A stretch of DNA of 64,000 nucleotides. Origin: Mesorhizobium sp. B2-1-1. GTDB taxonomy: Bacteria > Pseudomonadota > Alphaproteobacteria > Rhizobiales > Rhizobiaceae. The position numbers were made by a program, and so were the translations under genes. Location: assembly GCF_006442975.2 (NCBI RefSeq), contig NZ_CP083954.1, forward strand, positions 2,115,501 to 2,179,500, given 5' to 3'. The notes beneath the pieces were generated by a model. It was not told where the DNA came from. It saw only the letters and a program-made list of their open reading frames with translations, and ran no database searches. This document shows, in pieces, positions 27,068-36,253 of the stretch. The stretch's first letter is position 1, and each line of letters starts with the position of its first letter.

Positions 27068-27937
27068 ATGCCGCATGGCAGGGAAATTTTTCACGCTGGC
27101 AATGCCGACCTCGAGCAGTTGCACGAGCGTCGCTGGCTATGGCTGGAGCAAGTGGCCGGGCCGGCGGTGGCGTTGCCGACCGAATATCCCGACGGCTACC
27201 ATGTGCCGCGGCACCGCCACAGCCGCAGCCAGTTGCTGCATGCGCTGGTCGGCGTCGTGCTGGTGACGACGCGGCACGGGCGCTGGATGGTGCCGCCCGA
27301 TCACGCCATGTGGATCCCCGCGGGCACCGAGCATTCCGTCGAGATGCTGGGCGATGTCTCGATGCGCTCGGTCTATGTCATGCCGGGAGCGATCCCCGGA
27401 CTGCCGGAAGGCTTGCGCGTCGTCGGCGTCACCGACCTGATGCACAGCCTGATCGTTGAATCGGAAAAACTGCCGCAAGGCGGCGTGCTGGAAGGGCGTG
27501 GCGGGCTGATCATGAATCTCCTGCTGCACGAAATTCCGACTTTGCCGGAGCGGCCGCTTGGCCTGCCGTTCCCCTCCGATCCCAGGCTGGCGGCGCTGTG
27601 CCGGCGTTTCGTGGCGGCACCGTCGCCGCGCGCGACGATCGACGAGTGGGCGGACGCCGCCGGCATGAGCCGACGCTCCTTCACGCGCGCCTTTCATCGC
27701 CAGACCGGACTGTCGCTGTCGACATGGCGCCAGCAAGCATGCCTGTTCGCGGCGCTGCCGAGGCTCGCCGATGGGGAGCCGATCACCCGGGTGGCGCTCG
27801 ATCTCGGCTATGACAGCGTGCCGGCCTTCATCACCATGTTCAAGCGCATGCTGGGCGCCTCGCCGCGCGGCTATATGCGCGGTGCGCGAGATGCCGGCGA
27901 AAACCCGCGGCGCATAGGCGGTCCGATCGCCGCTTGA
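27068..27937 (+). CDS. AraC family regulator with cupin-like sensor domain
   Basis: A 289-residue regulator. The N-terminal part is a cupin-like sensor (RHRHSRSQLLHALVG and MWIPAGTEHSVEML), and the C-terminal part has two helix-turn-helix motifs in AGMSRRSFTRAFHRQTGLS and ITRVALDLGYDSVPAFITMFKRMLG. This architecture matches the NimR/YdeC-like group that usually controls a neighbouring exporter. It is divergent from the Fsr-type gene, 121 bases from its chosen start. The inducer is unknown. Confidence 0.9.
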   Translation: MPHGREIFHAGNADLEQLHERRWLWLEQVAGPAVALPTEYPDGYHVPRHRHSRSQLLHALVGVVLVTTRHGRWMVPPDHAMWIPAGTEHSVEMLGDVSMRSVYVMPGAIPGLPEGLRVVGVTDLMHSLIVESEKLPQGGVLEGRGGLIMNLLLHEIPTLPERPLGLPFPSDPRLAALCRRFVAAPSPRATIDEWADAAGMSRRSFTRAFHRQTGLSLSTWRQQACLFAALPRLADGEPITRVALDLGYDSVPAFITMFKRMLGASPRGYMRGARDAGENPRRIGGPIAA

Positions 27938-28054
27938 GGCATGCCGATGGCATCAAGCTGATGCGCCAACCTTCGGTCTAAGGTCCATTTGCAGGAGCAC
28001 TGATTGCACGTTGTAATCGGTTTTGCTGCGCTACGCGCCCGCCGGGATCGACAA

Positions 28055-28990
28055 TTAGTCGAACAGGCTCGACACCGATTCCTCGGTTGCCGTGCGCGAG
28101 ATGGCTTCGCCCATCAGGTCGGCGATCGAGATGACGCGGATATTGGGGGCGTCGAGCACGCCCTGGGTCGGCTGGATGGAATCGGTGATCACCAGTTCCT
28201 GCAGCTTGGAGCCACTGATGCGGGTGACCGCGCCGCCCGACAGCACACCATGAGTGATATAGGCGGTGACGCTGGTGGCGCCGTTGGCCAGCAGCGCATC
28301 GGCGGCGTTGCACAGCGTGCCGCCGGAATCGACGATGTCGTCGATCAGCAGGCAGTCCTTGCCGGCGACCGCGCCGATGATGTTCATGACCTCCGATTCG
28401 CCGGGACGCTCGCGGCGTTTGTCGACGATGGCGAGCTGTGCGTCGAAGCGCTTGGCCAGCGCGCGTGCACGCACCACGCCACCAATGTCGGGCGACACCA
28501 CGACGACGTTGCCGAGCTGCTTGTATTTCGCCTTCACATCGCGGGCCATGACCGGCACCGAGAACAGATTGTCGGTCGGAATATCGAAGAAGCCCTGGAT
28601 CTGGCCGGCGTGGAGGTCGAGCGTGAGCACGCGGTCGACCCCGGCGCGGGTGATCATGTTGGCGACCAGCTTGGCCGAGATCGGCGTGCGGCCGGAGGCG
28701 CGGCGGTCCTGCCTGGCATAGCCGAAATAGGGGATCACCGCCGTGATGCGCTTGGCCGACGAGCGCATGAAGGCGTCGATCATGATGAGCAGTTCCATCA
28801 GGTGATCGTTGGTCGGAAAGGAAGTCGACTGCAGGATGAAGACATCCTCGCCGCGCACGTTTTCCTGGATCTCGACGAAGATTTCCTGGTCGGCGAAGCG
28901 CCTGACGCTGGCCTTGCCCAGCGGGATGTTGAGATAGCGGGCGACCGCCTCGGCCAGCACCCTGTTGGAATTGCCCGCGAAGAGTTTCAT
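28055..28990 (-). CDS. prs: ribose-phosphate pyrophosphokinase
   Basis: Makes PRPP from ribose 5-phosphate and ATP for purine, pyrimidine, NAD, histidine and tryptophan synthesis. A 311-residue class I enzyme: [16 protein letters not shown], the ATP-site [17 protein letters not shown] and the PRPP/ribose-5-phosphate loop [12 protein letters not shown] are intact. ATG 28990 begins the conserved MKLFAGNSN and has AGGAA upstream. It supplies Apt, whose gene is also in this window. It stands alone, with a lipoprotein gene upstream on the same strand 239 bases away. Confidence 0.97.
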   Translation of the reverse strand: MKLFAGNSNRVLAEAVARYLNIPLGKASVRRFADQEIFVEIQENVRGEDVFILQSTSFPTNDHLMELLIMIDAFMRSSAKRITAVIPYFGYARQDRRASGRTPISAKLVANMITRAGVDRVLTLDLHAGQIQGFFDIPTDNLFSVPVMARDVKAKYKQLGNVVVVSPDIGGVVRARALAKRFDAQLAIVDKRRERPGESEVMNIIGAVAGKDCLLIDDIVDSGGTLCNAADALLANGATSVTAYITHGVLSGGAVTRISGSKLQELVITDSIQPTQGVLDAPNIRVISIADLMGEAISRTATEESVSSLFD

Positions 28991-29229
28991 GCACCGTTCC
29001 TGGTGGAGGATGGAGAGCCCCAACAGACTCGCCTACGCCCTTTAACCGGGCTTTTAGCGGCCCGCGCGGCTATTGCAAGCACCGTGATTGGAAATCCGCC
29101 GGCTAATCCTGGGAAATGTTCGCGCCATCGCGTATGGGCAACACTGGGCAGCTGACCCGCCGCCGCTGCTCCTTCCCCTTGTTCGAGCATGGGATTTCCC
29201 CGCGGCCGTTTCCATTCGGGTCCGATGGT

Positions 29230-29859
29230 CTAGCCCGCCTTGCCGCCGAGCCATGCCGCGAACTGGTCGATGGTCTGGTCGGCGATCGCCTGCATGGTGG
29301 CTGGCGCCACCGCTTTCCAGCTGTCGCCGCCCCCGCTGGCGCCGGAACTGGCCGAAGCCGCCTTCTGCTGGCCGTTGATGCGATGCAGGCGGTTGCCCGA
29401 GGGATCGTAGACGTCCCACACATAGATGACGGTGGTGTCCTTGCCTTCGGAGATCACCGAGAAATAGCCTTTGAGCACATGGGTCGCGGTCTGGTCGGCG
29501 CTGCCGGCCAGCGTGATGCCGCGCTGCCTAGCGCGCGTCTGCAACTCCGCCGTCAGCGGCGTCGCCGCTTCCACCGAAGCGCCGACGATCGGCGCGATCT
29601 GCAGGCGCGTCCTGGCAAGGATTGCGGCGGTCTGTGCGGGCGTGGCTGACGTCGTGGTCGTTGCTGGAGCGCCCGCCGTGGTCGTGGCAGGGCCAGCGGG
29701 CGCCGGGGTGGCGGCGCTGCCCTGGGCTGCCGGCGTGGCCGGCGCCGCGGCCGTGGGCGGGGTGATGGCGGAGGGTTCGAGGACGTCTTTTGCGTTGGTG
29801 CAGGCGGCGAGCGCCAGGACCACGAGCAATGACACGGTCGTCAGCTGCGATCGTCTCAT
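29230..29859 (-). CDS. lipoprotein of unknown function
   Basis: 209 residues. The signal peptide ends in a lipobox LALAAC (cysteine at about residue 20), so it is predicted to be lipid-anchored. After it comes a proline-, alanine- and threonine-rich linker of about 55 residues, then a compact domain (about residues 75-209) with VLKGYFSVISEGKDTTVIYVWDVYDPSGNRLHR-type strands (split here) and a final DQFAAWL helix. I do not recognise the domain with certainty. It follows the M24-family gene by 43 bases on the same strand. Confidence 0.8.
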   Translation of the reverse strand: MRRSQLTTVSLLVVLALAACTNAKDVLEPSAITPPTAAAPATPAAQGSAATPAPAGPATTTAGAPATTTTSATPAQTAAILARTRLQIAPIVGASVEAATPLTAELQTRARQRGITLAGSADQTATHVLKGYFSVISEGKDTTVIYVWDVYDPSGNRLHRINGQQKAASASSGASGGGDSWKAVAPATMQAIADQTIDQFAAWLGGKAG

Positions 29860-29902
29860 TTGCCTTCTAACTCCTTGGCGAAGAACGCCTCCCATCGTGG
29901 AT

Positions 29903-31054
29903 TCACTGTACGATCAAGTCGAGATCATGGCGGGAAAGCGGCTTCGGCTGTGATTCGGTCGTGAGATAGGTGCGGCCAAGCGTCATCGCCGTCTCGGTTT
30001 CGGAATCCATGATGATCATGTGGGCGAACAACGTCATGTTCGGCGCGATCGGCTCGGGATTGCCCTGGTAGAACATCGGCATGTCCATCCAGGACGGGGT
30101 GAAGCGGGCGCCGACCGAGTAGCCGCAGGCATTCAGCCGATGCTTGGTCAGTCCACGTGCCTCCATGACACGGGCATGCGCGTCGAACACATCGCCGAAA
30201 CTGTTGCCCGGCGTCATCGCCTTCTCGACCGCCAGCAGCGCGGCACGGGCCGCGTCGAACAAGTCCTGGTGACGCTTCGAGGCCTTGCCGGTCAGCACCG
30301 TGCGCATCATCGGCGCATGATAGTGATGAAAGACTCCCGCCCATTCGAGCGTCAACTGGTCGTTCTTGGTGAGCTTGCGGCGACCGGCCTTGTAGCGGCA
30401 CAGCAGCGCGTCGACGCCGGAGCCGATGATGAATTCGTTGGCCGGATAGTCGCCGCCACCGGCAAAGATCGCGCCTTGCATGGCGGCAAGGATCAGCGCC
30501 TCGTCACCGCCCTGCTTGATCAGCGGCAAGGCCGCATCCAGCGCGTCGTCGGCCAGGTTCGCCGCCTTCTCGGCCTTGGCGATCTCGGCCGGGCTCTTGA
30601 ACAGGCGCAGCCGGCCGACGATGCCGGATGCATCGGCGATCTGGCCGAAGGTCTGCAGCTGCTCGTCGAGGCGGCGGCCATTATAGGCGGTCAGCCCATG
30701 AGTGTCGTATTCGACCCCGATGCGGGCGCCGAGCAGGTCGAGCTCGTTCAGCAGATTGCGCAGGTCGACGGCCGGATTGGCGCCATCGCGATCGGTCCAC
30801 AGCACGATGTTGTCGATGATTGAGGTGTGGCGCGCCTGACGCAGGTCGGCCGAGCGGGTCAGCAACACCATGGACCCGTCGGCTTTCACCACCAGGCACT
30901 GGAAGAAGCAGAAACCGAACGTGTCGTAGCCGGTCAGCCAATACATGCTTTCCTGCGCGAAGAGCAGGATGGCGTCGAGCTTCTTCTCGGCCATCTCGAT
31001 CACCAGCCGGTCGCGGCGCGCGTCGAATTCGGATCGTTCAAAATGCAGCGCCAT
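29903..31054 (-). CDS. M24-fold (pita-bread) hydrolase lacking canonical metal ligands
   Basis: A 383-residue protein with a creatinase-type N-terminal domain (MYWLTGYDTFGF) and a C-terminal pita-bread domain. In metal-dependent M24 peptidases the first ligands lie in a DxG...SDxTRT motif; here it reads LEWAGVFHHYHAPMMRT (residues 216-232), with Glu217 and Pro228 in place of the two aspartates. The usual HGxGH becomes CGYSVGARF. This is like creatinase or ectoine hydrolase, which act without metal, so an amidine, lactam or ectoine-like substrate is more likely than a proline dipeptide. The start overlaps the pgeF stop by one base (TAATG). Confidence 0.8.
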   Translation of the reverse strand: MALHFERSEFDARRDRLVIEMAEKKLDAILLFAQESMYWLTGYDTFGFCFFQCLVVKADGSMVLLTRSADLRQARHTSIIDNIVLWTDRDGANPAVDLRNLLNELDLLGARIGVEYDTHGLTAYNGRRLDEQLQTFGQIADASGIVGRLRLFKSPAEIAKAEKAANLADDALDAALPLIKQGGDEALILAAMQGAIFAGGGDYPANEFIIGSGVDALLCRYKAGRRKLTKNDQLTLEWAGVFHHYHAPMMRTVLTGKASKRHQDLFDAARAALLAVEKAMTPGNSFGDVFDAHARVMEARGLTKHRLNACGYSVGARFTPSWMDMPMFYQGNPEPIAPNMTLFAHMIIMDSETETAMTLGRTYLTTESQPKPLSRHDLDLIVQ

Positions 31055-31848
31055 TATTCACTCTCCAAAACGATTGCCGATATCTGCCGGCCGTAATCGG
31101 GTTCCTTGCGGTGCGTCGTGCGCCGGTAGGAGTAAAACAGATCTTCCTCGGCATAGGTGCAGCGGCCGAGACCTTGCGCGGTCACACCCGCCCTGTCGAG
31201 CCGGTCCACCGTGTAGCGGTTGAGGTCGAACATCGAATGACCGGGATTCGCCGAAGGCGCGAAATATCTGTCATTTTCGCCATCGGCCTCGACGAAGCGG
31301 GCGACGAATTCAGGCCCGACCTCGTAGTTTTCCGGGCCGATCGAGGGGCCGAGCACGGCGACGATGTTTTCACGCCTGGCGCCGAGACTTTCCATGGCGG
31401 CAATGGTGTTCTCGAGCACCCCCGTGAAGGCGCCTTTCCAGCCGGCATGCGCCGCGCCGATGATACGCGCCGCGGCATCCGCGAACAGCACAGGGCCGCA
31501 ATCGGCGGTCGAGGCGCCGATGGCGATGCCCGGCCGGTCGGTGACGATGGCGTCGGCCTTGGGACGCTCGCCTGCAAAGGGTCCCCTGGCGACGACGACA
31601 TCAGGCGAATGGATTTGCCAGGCGGTCAGGAGATGGTCCGCCGGCACGCCCATCCAGGCGGCGACACGGCGGCGGTTCTCGGCGACCAGCGCCTGGTCGT
31701 CATCCGAGCCGGTGCCGATGTTGAGGCCCTGATAGATGCCGGTCGAGACGCCGCCGACGCGGGTGAAATAACCGTGGCGGATGCCTTGTGCCTGCGCCAG
31801 GTCCAGCAGCGGCGACCGCACGGGATCCAGTTTGGTCTGATTCAGCAT
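31054..31848 (-). CDS. pgeF: peptidoglycan editing factor PgeF (YfiH/laccase-domain)
   Basis: A 264-residue member of the YfiH/DUF152 family, which hydrolyses wrongly incorporated amino acids in peptidoglycan precursors; older annotations call it polyphenol oxidase or laccase. Family marks are HGYFTRVGGVSTGIYQGLN, the QIHSPDVV histidine, STADCGPVLFAD and the AAHAGWKGAFTGVLENT metal site with its cysteine and histidines. It is translationally linked to the M24-type gene downstream by a TAATG overlap, which is a common rhizobial arrangement in my memory. Confidence 0.92.
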   Translation of the reverse strand: MLNQTKLDPVRSPLLDLAQAQGIRHGYFTRVGGVSTGIYQGLNIGTGSDDDQALVAENRRRVAAWMGVPADHLLTAWQIHSPDVVVARGPFAGERPKADAIVTDRPGIAIGASTADCGPVLFADAAARIIGAAHAGWKGAFTGVLENTIAAMESLGARRENIVAVLGPSIGPENYEVGPEFVARFVEADGENDRYFAPSANPGHSMFDLNRYTVDRLDRAGVTAQGLGRCTYAEEDLFYSYRRTTHRKEPDYGRQISAIVLESE

Positions 31849-32205
31849 GTGGGCGTTGTTGTCCGTGTGGGCGGTTTCGTCAAGAAAAAGTCCGAAGCGA
31901 GACGGCCGGCGTTCAGCCGCTCTTTTACCGGACGGGAGATTGGGAGGGGTGACGGTGAAAAGTCAATCCGGCGTGGCGAAGGGGCAACGCAACGAATCCG
32001 GGGTAACGGTTCCTTCGCCGCTGCGCGGTGAGGGAGCATTGAACGGAAAAACCCGCCTGTGCGGCGGGTCCCTGGCGCAACTCAGCACCATAACCAAGTA
32101 TCTACCATAGTTGCCTTCACCCTGTCAAGAAAAAATTCCTATCATGAGAAGTTGCCGGCCATGAAAAGCTACCGACACAACCGGACTGGCCGTCGTCACG
32201 CCTTG
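31849..32205. other. intergenic region between pgeF and the MidA-like gene
   Basis: 357 bases. It contains a minus-strand terminator hairpin (separate entry) and the probable pgeF promoter. Short open frames here show no recognisable protein. Confidence 0.6.
32046..32069 (-). terminator. rho-independent terminator of the lgt operon
   Basis: Read on the minus strand: stem ACCCGCC / GGCGGGT with a 5-base loop followed by TTTTT. It lies about 140 bases after the stop of the MidA-like gene and ends the lgt-midA transcript. Confidence 0.75.
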
Positions 32206-33303
32206 TCAATCCGAGCTCGGAGCCTGGGCAAAGGGGCGAACGGCAACGCCGCGCGGCACTATGGCAAGCACCTTGAACAGGTCGCCCATGGCCTGCGGCC
32301 CGGCGAGGCGTTCGACATCGCCAGCGATCTTGTCGCGTGCCGCCTGGCTGGCATCGGCGCCAAGCCGGCCGGCGCGCTCCAGAATGCCCAGGCCGAGCAG
32401 GAAATCGCCCTGCGTCGATAGATGGGCGTCCAGACCATGCGCGCGCACCACCCCGGCAAGGGCGGCGAAATCGACATGGGAGGTGAGGTCGGCTTCGCCG
32501 GGATTGGCCAGCACATCTTCGTGATCATGACGGCGCAGGGCCTGCAACGTGTCGCCGACACCCGGCCGCAGATGGCCATAGTCGACAAACAAGCCGGAGC
32601 CGCCATGAGCGGCTATGCGCTCGGCGATGGTCGCCATCAGGGCGCTGCGCGCCGGCGCCACTTCGACGATCGCGCCTTGCGGTGCCTCGCCGGCATCGGC
32701 GGGCAGCAGCGTCGGGTCGAGCGAGCCGGCGCCGGCGAAGAAGGTAAGATTGTCAGCGCCGTCGAGGCCGACCACGCGCTCGCGCCAGCCAGTGCCGACG
32801 CGGACGAACTGGCGGATGGGGATGGCGTCGAACAATTCGTTGCCGACGATGAAGAGCGGCTGTGGCAGCAGCGTATCGATGGTCTCGTGCCAGCGAATCG
32901 AGAACGGTGTGGCGCCGAGCGTCTGTTTCTGCACCTCGGTCAGGCGCGGGCTGGTCTCGATCATGGCGAAAGCGGCGTCGTTGGCCAGTGCCGGTTCGAG
33001 CCGCGACAGGGTGCGAAGCATGTCCTTCATCAGCGTGCCGCGGCCAGGGCCGATCTCGCCGATGGTGACCGGCGTCGGCCGGCCGACCGCCAGCCAGGCC
33101 TGGTAGAGCCAAACGGCGACGAGCTCGCCGAACATCTGGCTGATCTCCGGCGCGGTGACGAAATCCCCGGCGGCGCCGAACGGTTCGCGCGTGGTGTAGT
33201 AGCCCGCCTCGGGATCGAACAGGCACAATGCCATGTATTCGTTGACGGGGATCGGCCCTGTCGCCTCGATCAGATCGACGATGCGTGCCTTCAGCCGCGT
33301 CAT
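32206..33303 (-). CDS. class I SAM-dependent methyltransferase, MidA/NDUFAF7 family
   Basis: A 365-residue methyltransferase of the DUF185 family. Its eukaryotic relative NDUFAF7 methylates an arginine of complex I during assembly; the bacterial role is inferred to be similar. Features are the [22 protein letters not shown] start region, the SAM loop [24 protein letters not shown] and the FVDYGH motif. ATG 33303 makes an ATGA overlap with the lgt stop, which supports that start and translational coupling. The frame extends upstream only inside lgt. Confidence 0.9.
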   Translation of the reverse strand: MTRLKARIVDLIEATGPIPVNEYMALCLFDPEAGYYTTREPFGAAGDFVTAPEISQMFGELVAVWLYQAWLAVGRPTPVTIGEIGPGRGTLMKDMLRTLSRLEPALANDAAFAMIETSPRLTEVQKQTLGATPFSIRWHETIDTLLPQPLFIVGNELFDAIPIRQFVRVGTGWRERVVGLDGADNLTFFAGAGSLDPTLLPADAGEAPQGAIVEVAPARSALMATIAERIAAHGGSGLFVDYGHLRPGVGDTLQALRRHDHEDVLANPGEADLTSHVDFAALAGVVRAHGLDAHLSTQGDFLLGLGILERAGRLGADASQAARDKIAGDVERLAGPQAMGDLFKVLAIVPRGVAVRPFAQAPSSD

Positions 33304-34160
33304 GTCGCCTGCGGCCGTGACTGCGGCACCGGCTTGGCTGTCGTCATCGCCCAAATGCCGGCCAGCACCATCGGCGAGGACAGGATCATGCCCATGGTCA
33401 GCCAGTTGGTGCCAAGGAGATAGCCGAGCTGCTGGTCGGGCTCGCGGAAGAATTCGACTGCTATGCGCGACAGGCCATAGCCGCAGATGAAGGCGCCGCC
33501 GACGAAGCGCGGCGTTTTCAGCTTGAGGCGAGAGTGGGTGAGGAAGCGCAGCACGAGAAAGAGCACCAGGCCTTCAAGCAGGGCCTCGTAAAGCTGGCTC
33601 GGATGGCGGGTAAACGGCCCGCCATTGGGAAACTCGATCGCCCATGGCACGTCGGTTGGCCGGCCCCAGAGCTCGGAGTTGATGAAGTTGGCGACGCGCA
33701 CGAGGCCAAGACCGACCGGCACGCCAGCGGCCACGACGTCGAACAGCGACCAGGTGCGGATGCCGCGCTTGATCGAAAACAGCGTCATGGCGAGGATGAC
33801 GCCGAGCAGGCCGCCATGGAACGACATGCCGCCCTGCCAGACGGCGAAGATGTCGAGCGGATGCGCGATATAGCGCGGCAGGTCATAGAACAGCACGTAG
33901 CCGGTGCGCCCGCCCAGCACGACGCCGATGGCCGCCCAGATGATGAAATCATCGAGGTCCTCCGGCTTCATCGGCAGGATGCCGTCGGGCCAGAGTTTCG
34001 GATTGGCGGCGAGCCGCTTGGCGTACCACCAGGCGAACAGGATGCCGACGATGTAGCCGACGCCGTACCAGTGCACCGCCAGCGGCCCGATCTGAATCAG
34101 CACCGGGTCGATGTTGGGAAAGGGCAACGAGGCCAGCGGCAGCAGGAAATATTCGTTCAA
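33300..34160 (-). CDS. lgt: prolipoprotein diacylglyceryl transferase
   Basis: Adds diacylglycerol to the lipobox cysteine of prolipoproteins in the inner membrane. About seven helices; HGGLLG and the signature [17 protein letters not shown] with its essential arginine and asparagines are present. TTG 34160 ([15 protein letters not shown]) is chosen because the conserved Lgt N-terminus begins here; ATG at 34193 is an alternative and neither has a strong ribosome-binding site. It overlaps the MidA-like gene by 4 bases. The lipoproteins predicted in this window would be its substrates. Confidence 0.93.
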   Translation of the reverse strand: MNEYFLLPLASLPFPNIDPVLIQIGPLAVHWYGVGYIVGILFAWWYAKRLAANPKLWPDGILPMKPEDLDDFIIWAAIGVVLGGRTGYVLFYDLPRYIAHPLDIFAVWQGGMSFHGGLLGVILAMTLFSIKRGIRTWSLFDVVAAGVPVGLGLVRVANFINSELWGRPTDVPWAIEFPNGGPFTRHPSQLYEALLEGLVLFLVLRFLTHSRLKLKTPRFVGGAFICGYGLSRIAVEFFREPDQQLGYLLGTNWLTMGMILSSPMVLAGIWAMTTAKPVPQSRPQAT

Positions 34161-34290
34161 CGGGAGCTCTCGGTTGCGTTTGGCGCGGACCATGCGGCAG
34201 GGTTTTGGCGGGGTCAAGGCAAGGTGGTCGGCCTCAAAGATCGGATCGGATCACCGCTTGCAGGCCCATCGCGCCGTGCGGGCGGTGAGC

Positions 34291-34530
34291 TCAGTCCCTT
34301 GGCTTGGCGGCCACCAACTGCCGCAACGCGTCGTTGATCCTGTCCTGCCAGCCGGGGCCATCTTCCTGGAAATGATCGAGCACGGCCCGGTCGATCCGGA
34401 TCGAAACAAGCTCGCGGACGTTCGGCGCGGCCGAAGCTTCGCGAATTGGCGGTGCCGGCTTCTTCACCGGTTTGAAGGCAGCTTCGGCGGCTGCCATCGG
34501 ATTGGTCGGTCGGCGCGGAGGGGTTGCCAT
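34291..34530 (-). CDS. BrnA-type antitoxin-like protein (DUF4415), no partner seen
   Basis: A 79-residue basic protein. The C-terminal half, VSIRIDRAVLDHFQEDGPGW followed by QDRINDALRQLV, matches the ribbon-helix-helix end of BrnA antitoxins (DUF4415), which normally bind the RNase toxin BrnT. No BrnT-like reading frame is found on either side: lgt is upstream and ubiK is divergent. It may therefore be an orphan antitoxin or a DNA-binding regulator. The N-terminal 40 residues are a proline- and alanine-rich stretch. Confidence 0.75.
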   Translation of the reverse strand: MATPPRRPTNPMAAAEAAFKPVKKPAPPIREASAAPNVRELVSIRIDRAVLDHFQEDGPGWQDRINDALRQLVAAKPRD

Positions 34531-34744
34531 TGGTGACCTGACTGAAGTGTGCTTGAGGCAATACGAGACGAGAACACAATAGGCGAGCTTGCGCCCTCAA
34601 GTACAGCTCTGGCGTCGTCCGGGAGCTTCTTACAGGAATGGCACCGCCATGCGCCACAGCAACGCAGATGGAACGGCAACCCTCAACGTTCTTGCATTCG
34701 GCGCGCGGCACTACTAACTCAATTTCAGCAACCGAGGATTTGCC

Positions 34745-35047
34745 ATGTCGACCGGACCGAACCGCATTCTCGACGAATTCGCCAAGCTGATGACCGATGC
34801 CGCGGGCGCCGCGCAGGGCGTGCGGCGCGAGGTGGAGACCGCCTTCAAGGGACAGGCCGAACGCATCCTGAATTCGATGGACGTGGTGCAGCGCGAGGAG
34901 TTCGAGGCCGCGCGCGAGATGGCCGCCAAGGCCAGGGAAGAGAATGCTCGCCTTGCCGACCGCATCGAGGCGCTTGAGGCCAAGCTTGCCGAACTGACCG
35001 GGCAGGCCACACCTGCGGCTTCCGCAAAGCCCAGGCCGAAAAAATAA
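34745..35047 (+). CDS. ubiK: ubiquinone biosynthesis accessory factor UbiK (BMFP family)
   Basis: A 100-residue amphipathic, coiled-coil protein (helices about 5-35 and 45-85) with the BMFP/DUF526 core NRILDEFAKLMTDAAGAAQG and VQREEFEAAREMAAKAREEN. In gammaproteobacteria UbiK binds UbiJ and helps the aerobic steps of ubiquinone synthesis; in Brucella and relatives the protein is described as a membrane-fusogenic trimer. The C-terminus is a flexible lysine-rich tail. It is divergent from the BrnA-like gene. Confidence 0.9.
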   Translation: MSTGPNRILDEFAKLMTDAAGAAQGVRREVETAFKGQAERILNSMDVVQREEFEAAREMAAKAREENARLADRIEALEAKLAELTGQATPAASAKPRPKK

Positions 35048-35363
35048 TTCGTTAAACTTTTCCACAAAGCACCAGCCTGAAAAGCGCTTTGCCGTGAATC
35101 GCTTACCGGCATTGCGTGACTCTGTGTGACAGCGCCTTTCCACATGCGAATGACGCAGCGCGAAAAATTGGGCTGTTCACGCGACTCCCGATCAATAGAC
35201 TGAATTTGTTGCATGATTCGGAGCAGGGTCATGCGCCGGGCGGTGGGGTCCGGTCTGGGGTCTTTGCGTCGAGAAGTCCTGGCCGTCCGAGTTCTAGATC
35301 AGATTGTTCGTCGTGTGTGCCCCGCGGAGCGTGTGGCGCTCCCCTGAACACAGGAAGCATTCC
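35048..35363. other. intergenic region between ubiK and the YbjN gene
   Basis: 316 bases. The first half is AT-rich enough to hold the promoter of the YbjN gene. A small hairpin (GGAGCG / CGCTCC) lies at about 35326-35342. No gene is supported here. Confidence 0.55.
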
Positions 35364-35864
35364 ATGGAACTTCTCGAACTCGAATTCTCCCGCGAAATCC
35401 ATCCGGTGGATGTCATTGAGCAGGTGGCCCACAACAATGACTGGTCCTTCGAACGGGCCGGCGACGACGAAATCTCGATCTCGGTCGCCGGAAGCTGGAC
35501 CGACTATCACGTCTCCTTCTCGTGGATGGAGGATTTCGAGGCGCTGCATCTGGCCTGCGCCTTCGACATCAAGGTGCCGGAGGCGCGCGCGCTGGAAGTG
35601 ATGCGGCTGTTGTCGCTGATCAACGAACAGATGTTGTTCGGCCATTTCGACCTGTGGGAGCAGGAAGGCGCGATCATGTTCCGCCAGTCGCTGCTTCTGG
35701 CCGGCGGGGTCGAGCCTTCGAGCCAGCAGGTGGAGGTGCTGCTGTCGTCGGCGCTGGAGGCCTGCGAATGCTACTTCCAGGCGTTCCAGTTCGTCGTCTG
35801 GTCCGGCACATCGGCCAAGGACGCGCTGGCCGGGGTGCTGTTCGAGACTTTCGGCAACGCCTGA
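35364..35864 (+). CDS. YbjN domain-containing protein
   Basis: A 166-residue acidic cytoplasmic protein made of one YbjN domain (type-III-chaperone-like fold). Recognisable segments are [39 protein letters not shown] and [20 protein letters not shown]. Members are linked to stress responses and motility in enterobacteria, but their molecular role is not settled. ATG 35364 (MELLELEFS) has AGGAAG upstream and starts the conserved part; the frame is open to 35304. csaA follows 16 bases after the stop, suggesting one transcript. Confidence 0.85.
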   Translation: MELLELEFSREIHPVDVIEQVAHNNDWSFERAGDDEISISVAGSWTDYHVSFSWMEDFEALHLACAFDIKVPEARALEVMRLLSLINEQMLFGHFDLWEQEGAIMFRQSLLLAGGVEPSSQQVEVLLSSALEACECYFQAFQFVVWSGTSAKDALAGVLFETFGNA

Positions 35865-35880
35865 CCAAGATGTTTTCGAC

Positions 35881-36240
35881 ATGAGTTCAAGCAGCGAGCG
35901 CAAGCCCGAGATCAGTTTCGCCGATTTTGATCGTGTCGACATCCGTGCCGGCACGATCATCGAGGCCGAACCGTTTCCGCAGGCGCGCAAGCCGGCGTTC
36001 AAGCTCAAGATCGATTTCGGCCCCGAGATCGGGGTGAAGAAATCGTCGGCGCAGATCACCAAATATTATACGCCCGAGACGCTGATCGGCCGGCAGGTGT
36101 TCGCGGTGGTCAATTTTCCGCCGCGCCAGATCGGGCCATTCATGTCGGAAGTGCTGACGCTCGGCTTTCCCGACGAGGAGGGCGCCGTGGTGCTCGGCGC
36201 CATCGAGCGCAAGGTGCCGGACGGCGGGCGGCTGTTTTAG
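35881..36240 (+). CDS. csaA: tRNA-binding protein / export chaperone CsaA
   Basis: A 119-residue single OB-fold EMAPII-like domain. [23 protein letters not shown] (split) with the following KLKIDFG and the closing VPDGGRLF are standard CsaA marks. It binds tRNA and unfolded proteins, and in Bacillus CsaA acts as an export chaperone. The ATG follows the YbjN gene directly. The 13-base gap to the convergent glycosyltransferase stop leaves no room for a terminator. Confidence 0.9.
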   Translation: MSSSSERKPEISFADFDRVDIRAGTIIEAEPFPQARKPAFKLKIDFGPEIGVKKSSAQITKYYTPETLIGRQVFAVVNFPPRQIGPFMSEVLTLGFPDEEGAVVLGAIERKVPDGGRLF

Positions 36241-36253
36241 CCGAGAGGGAGCG

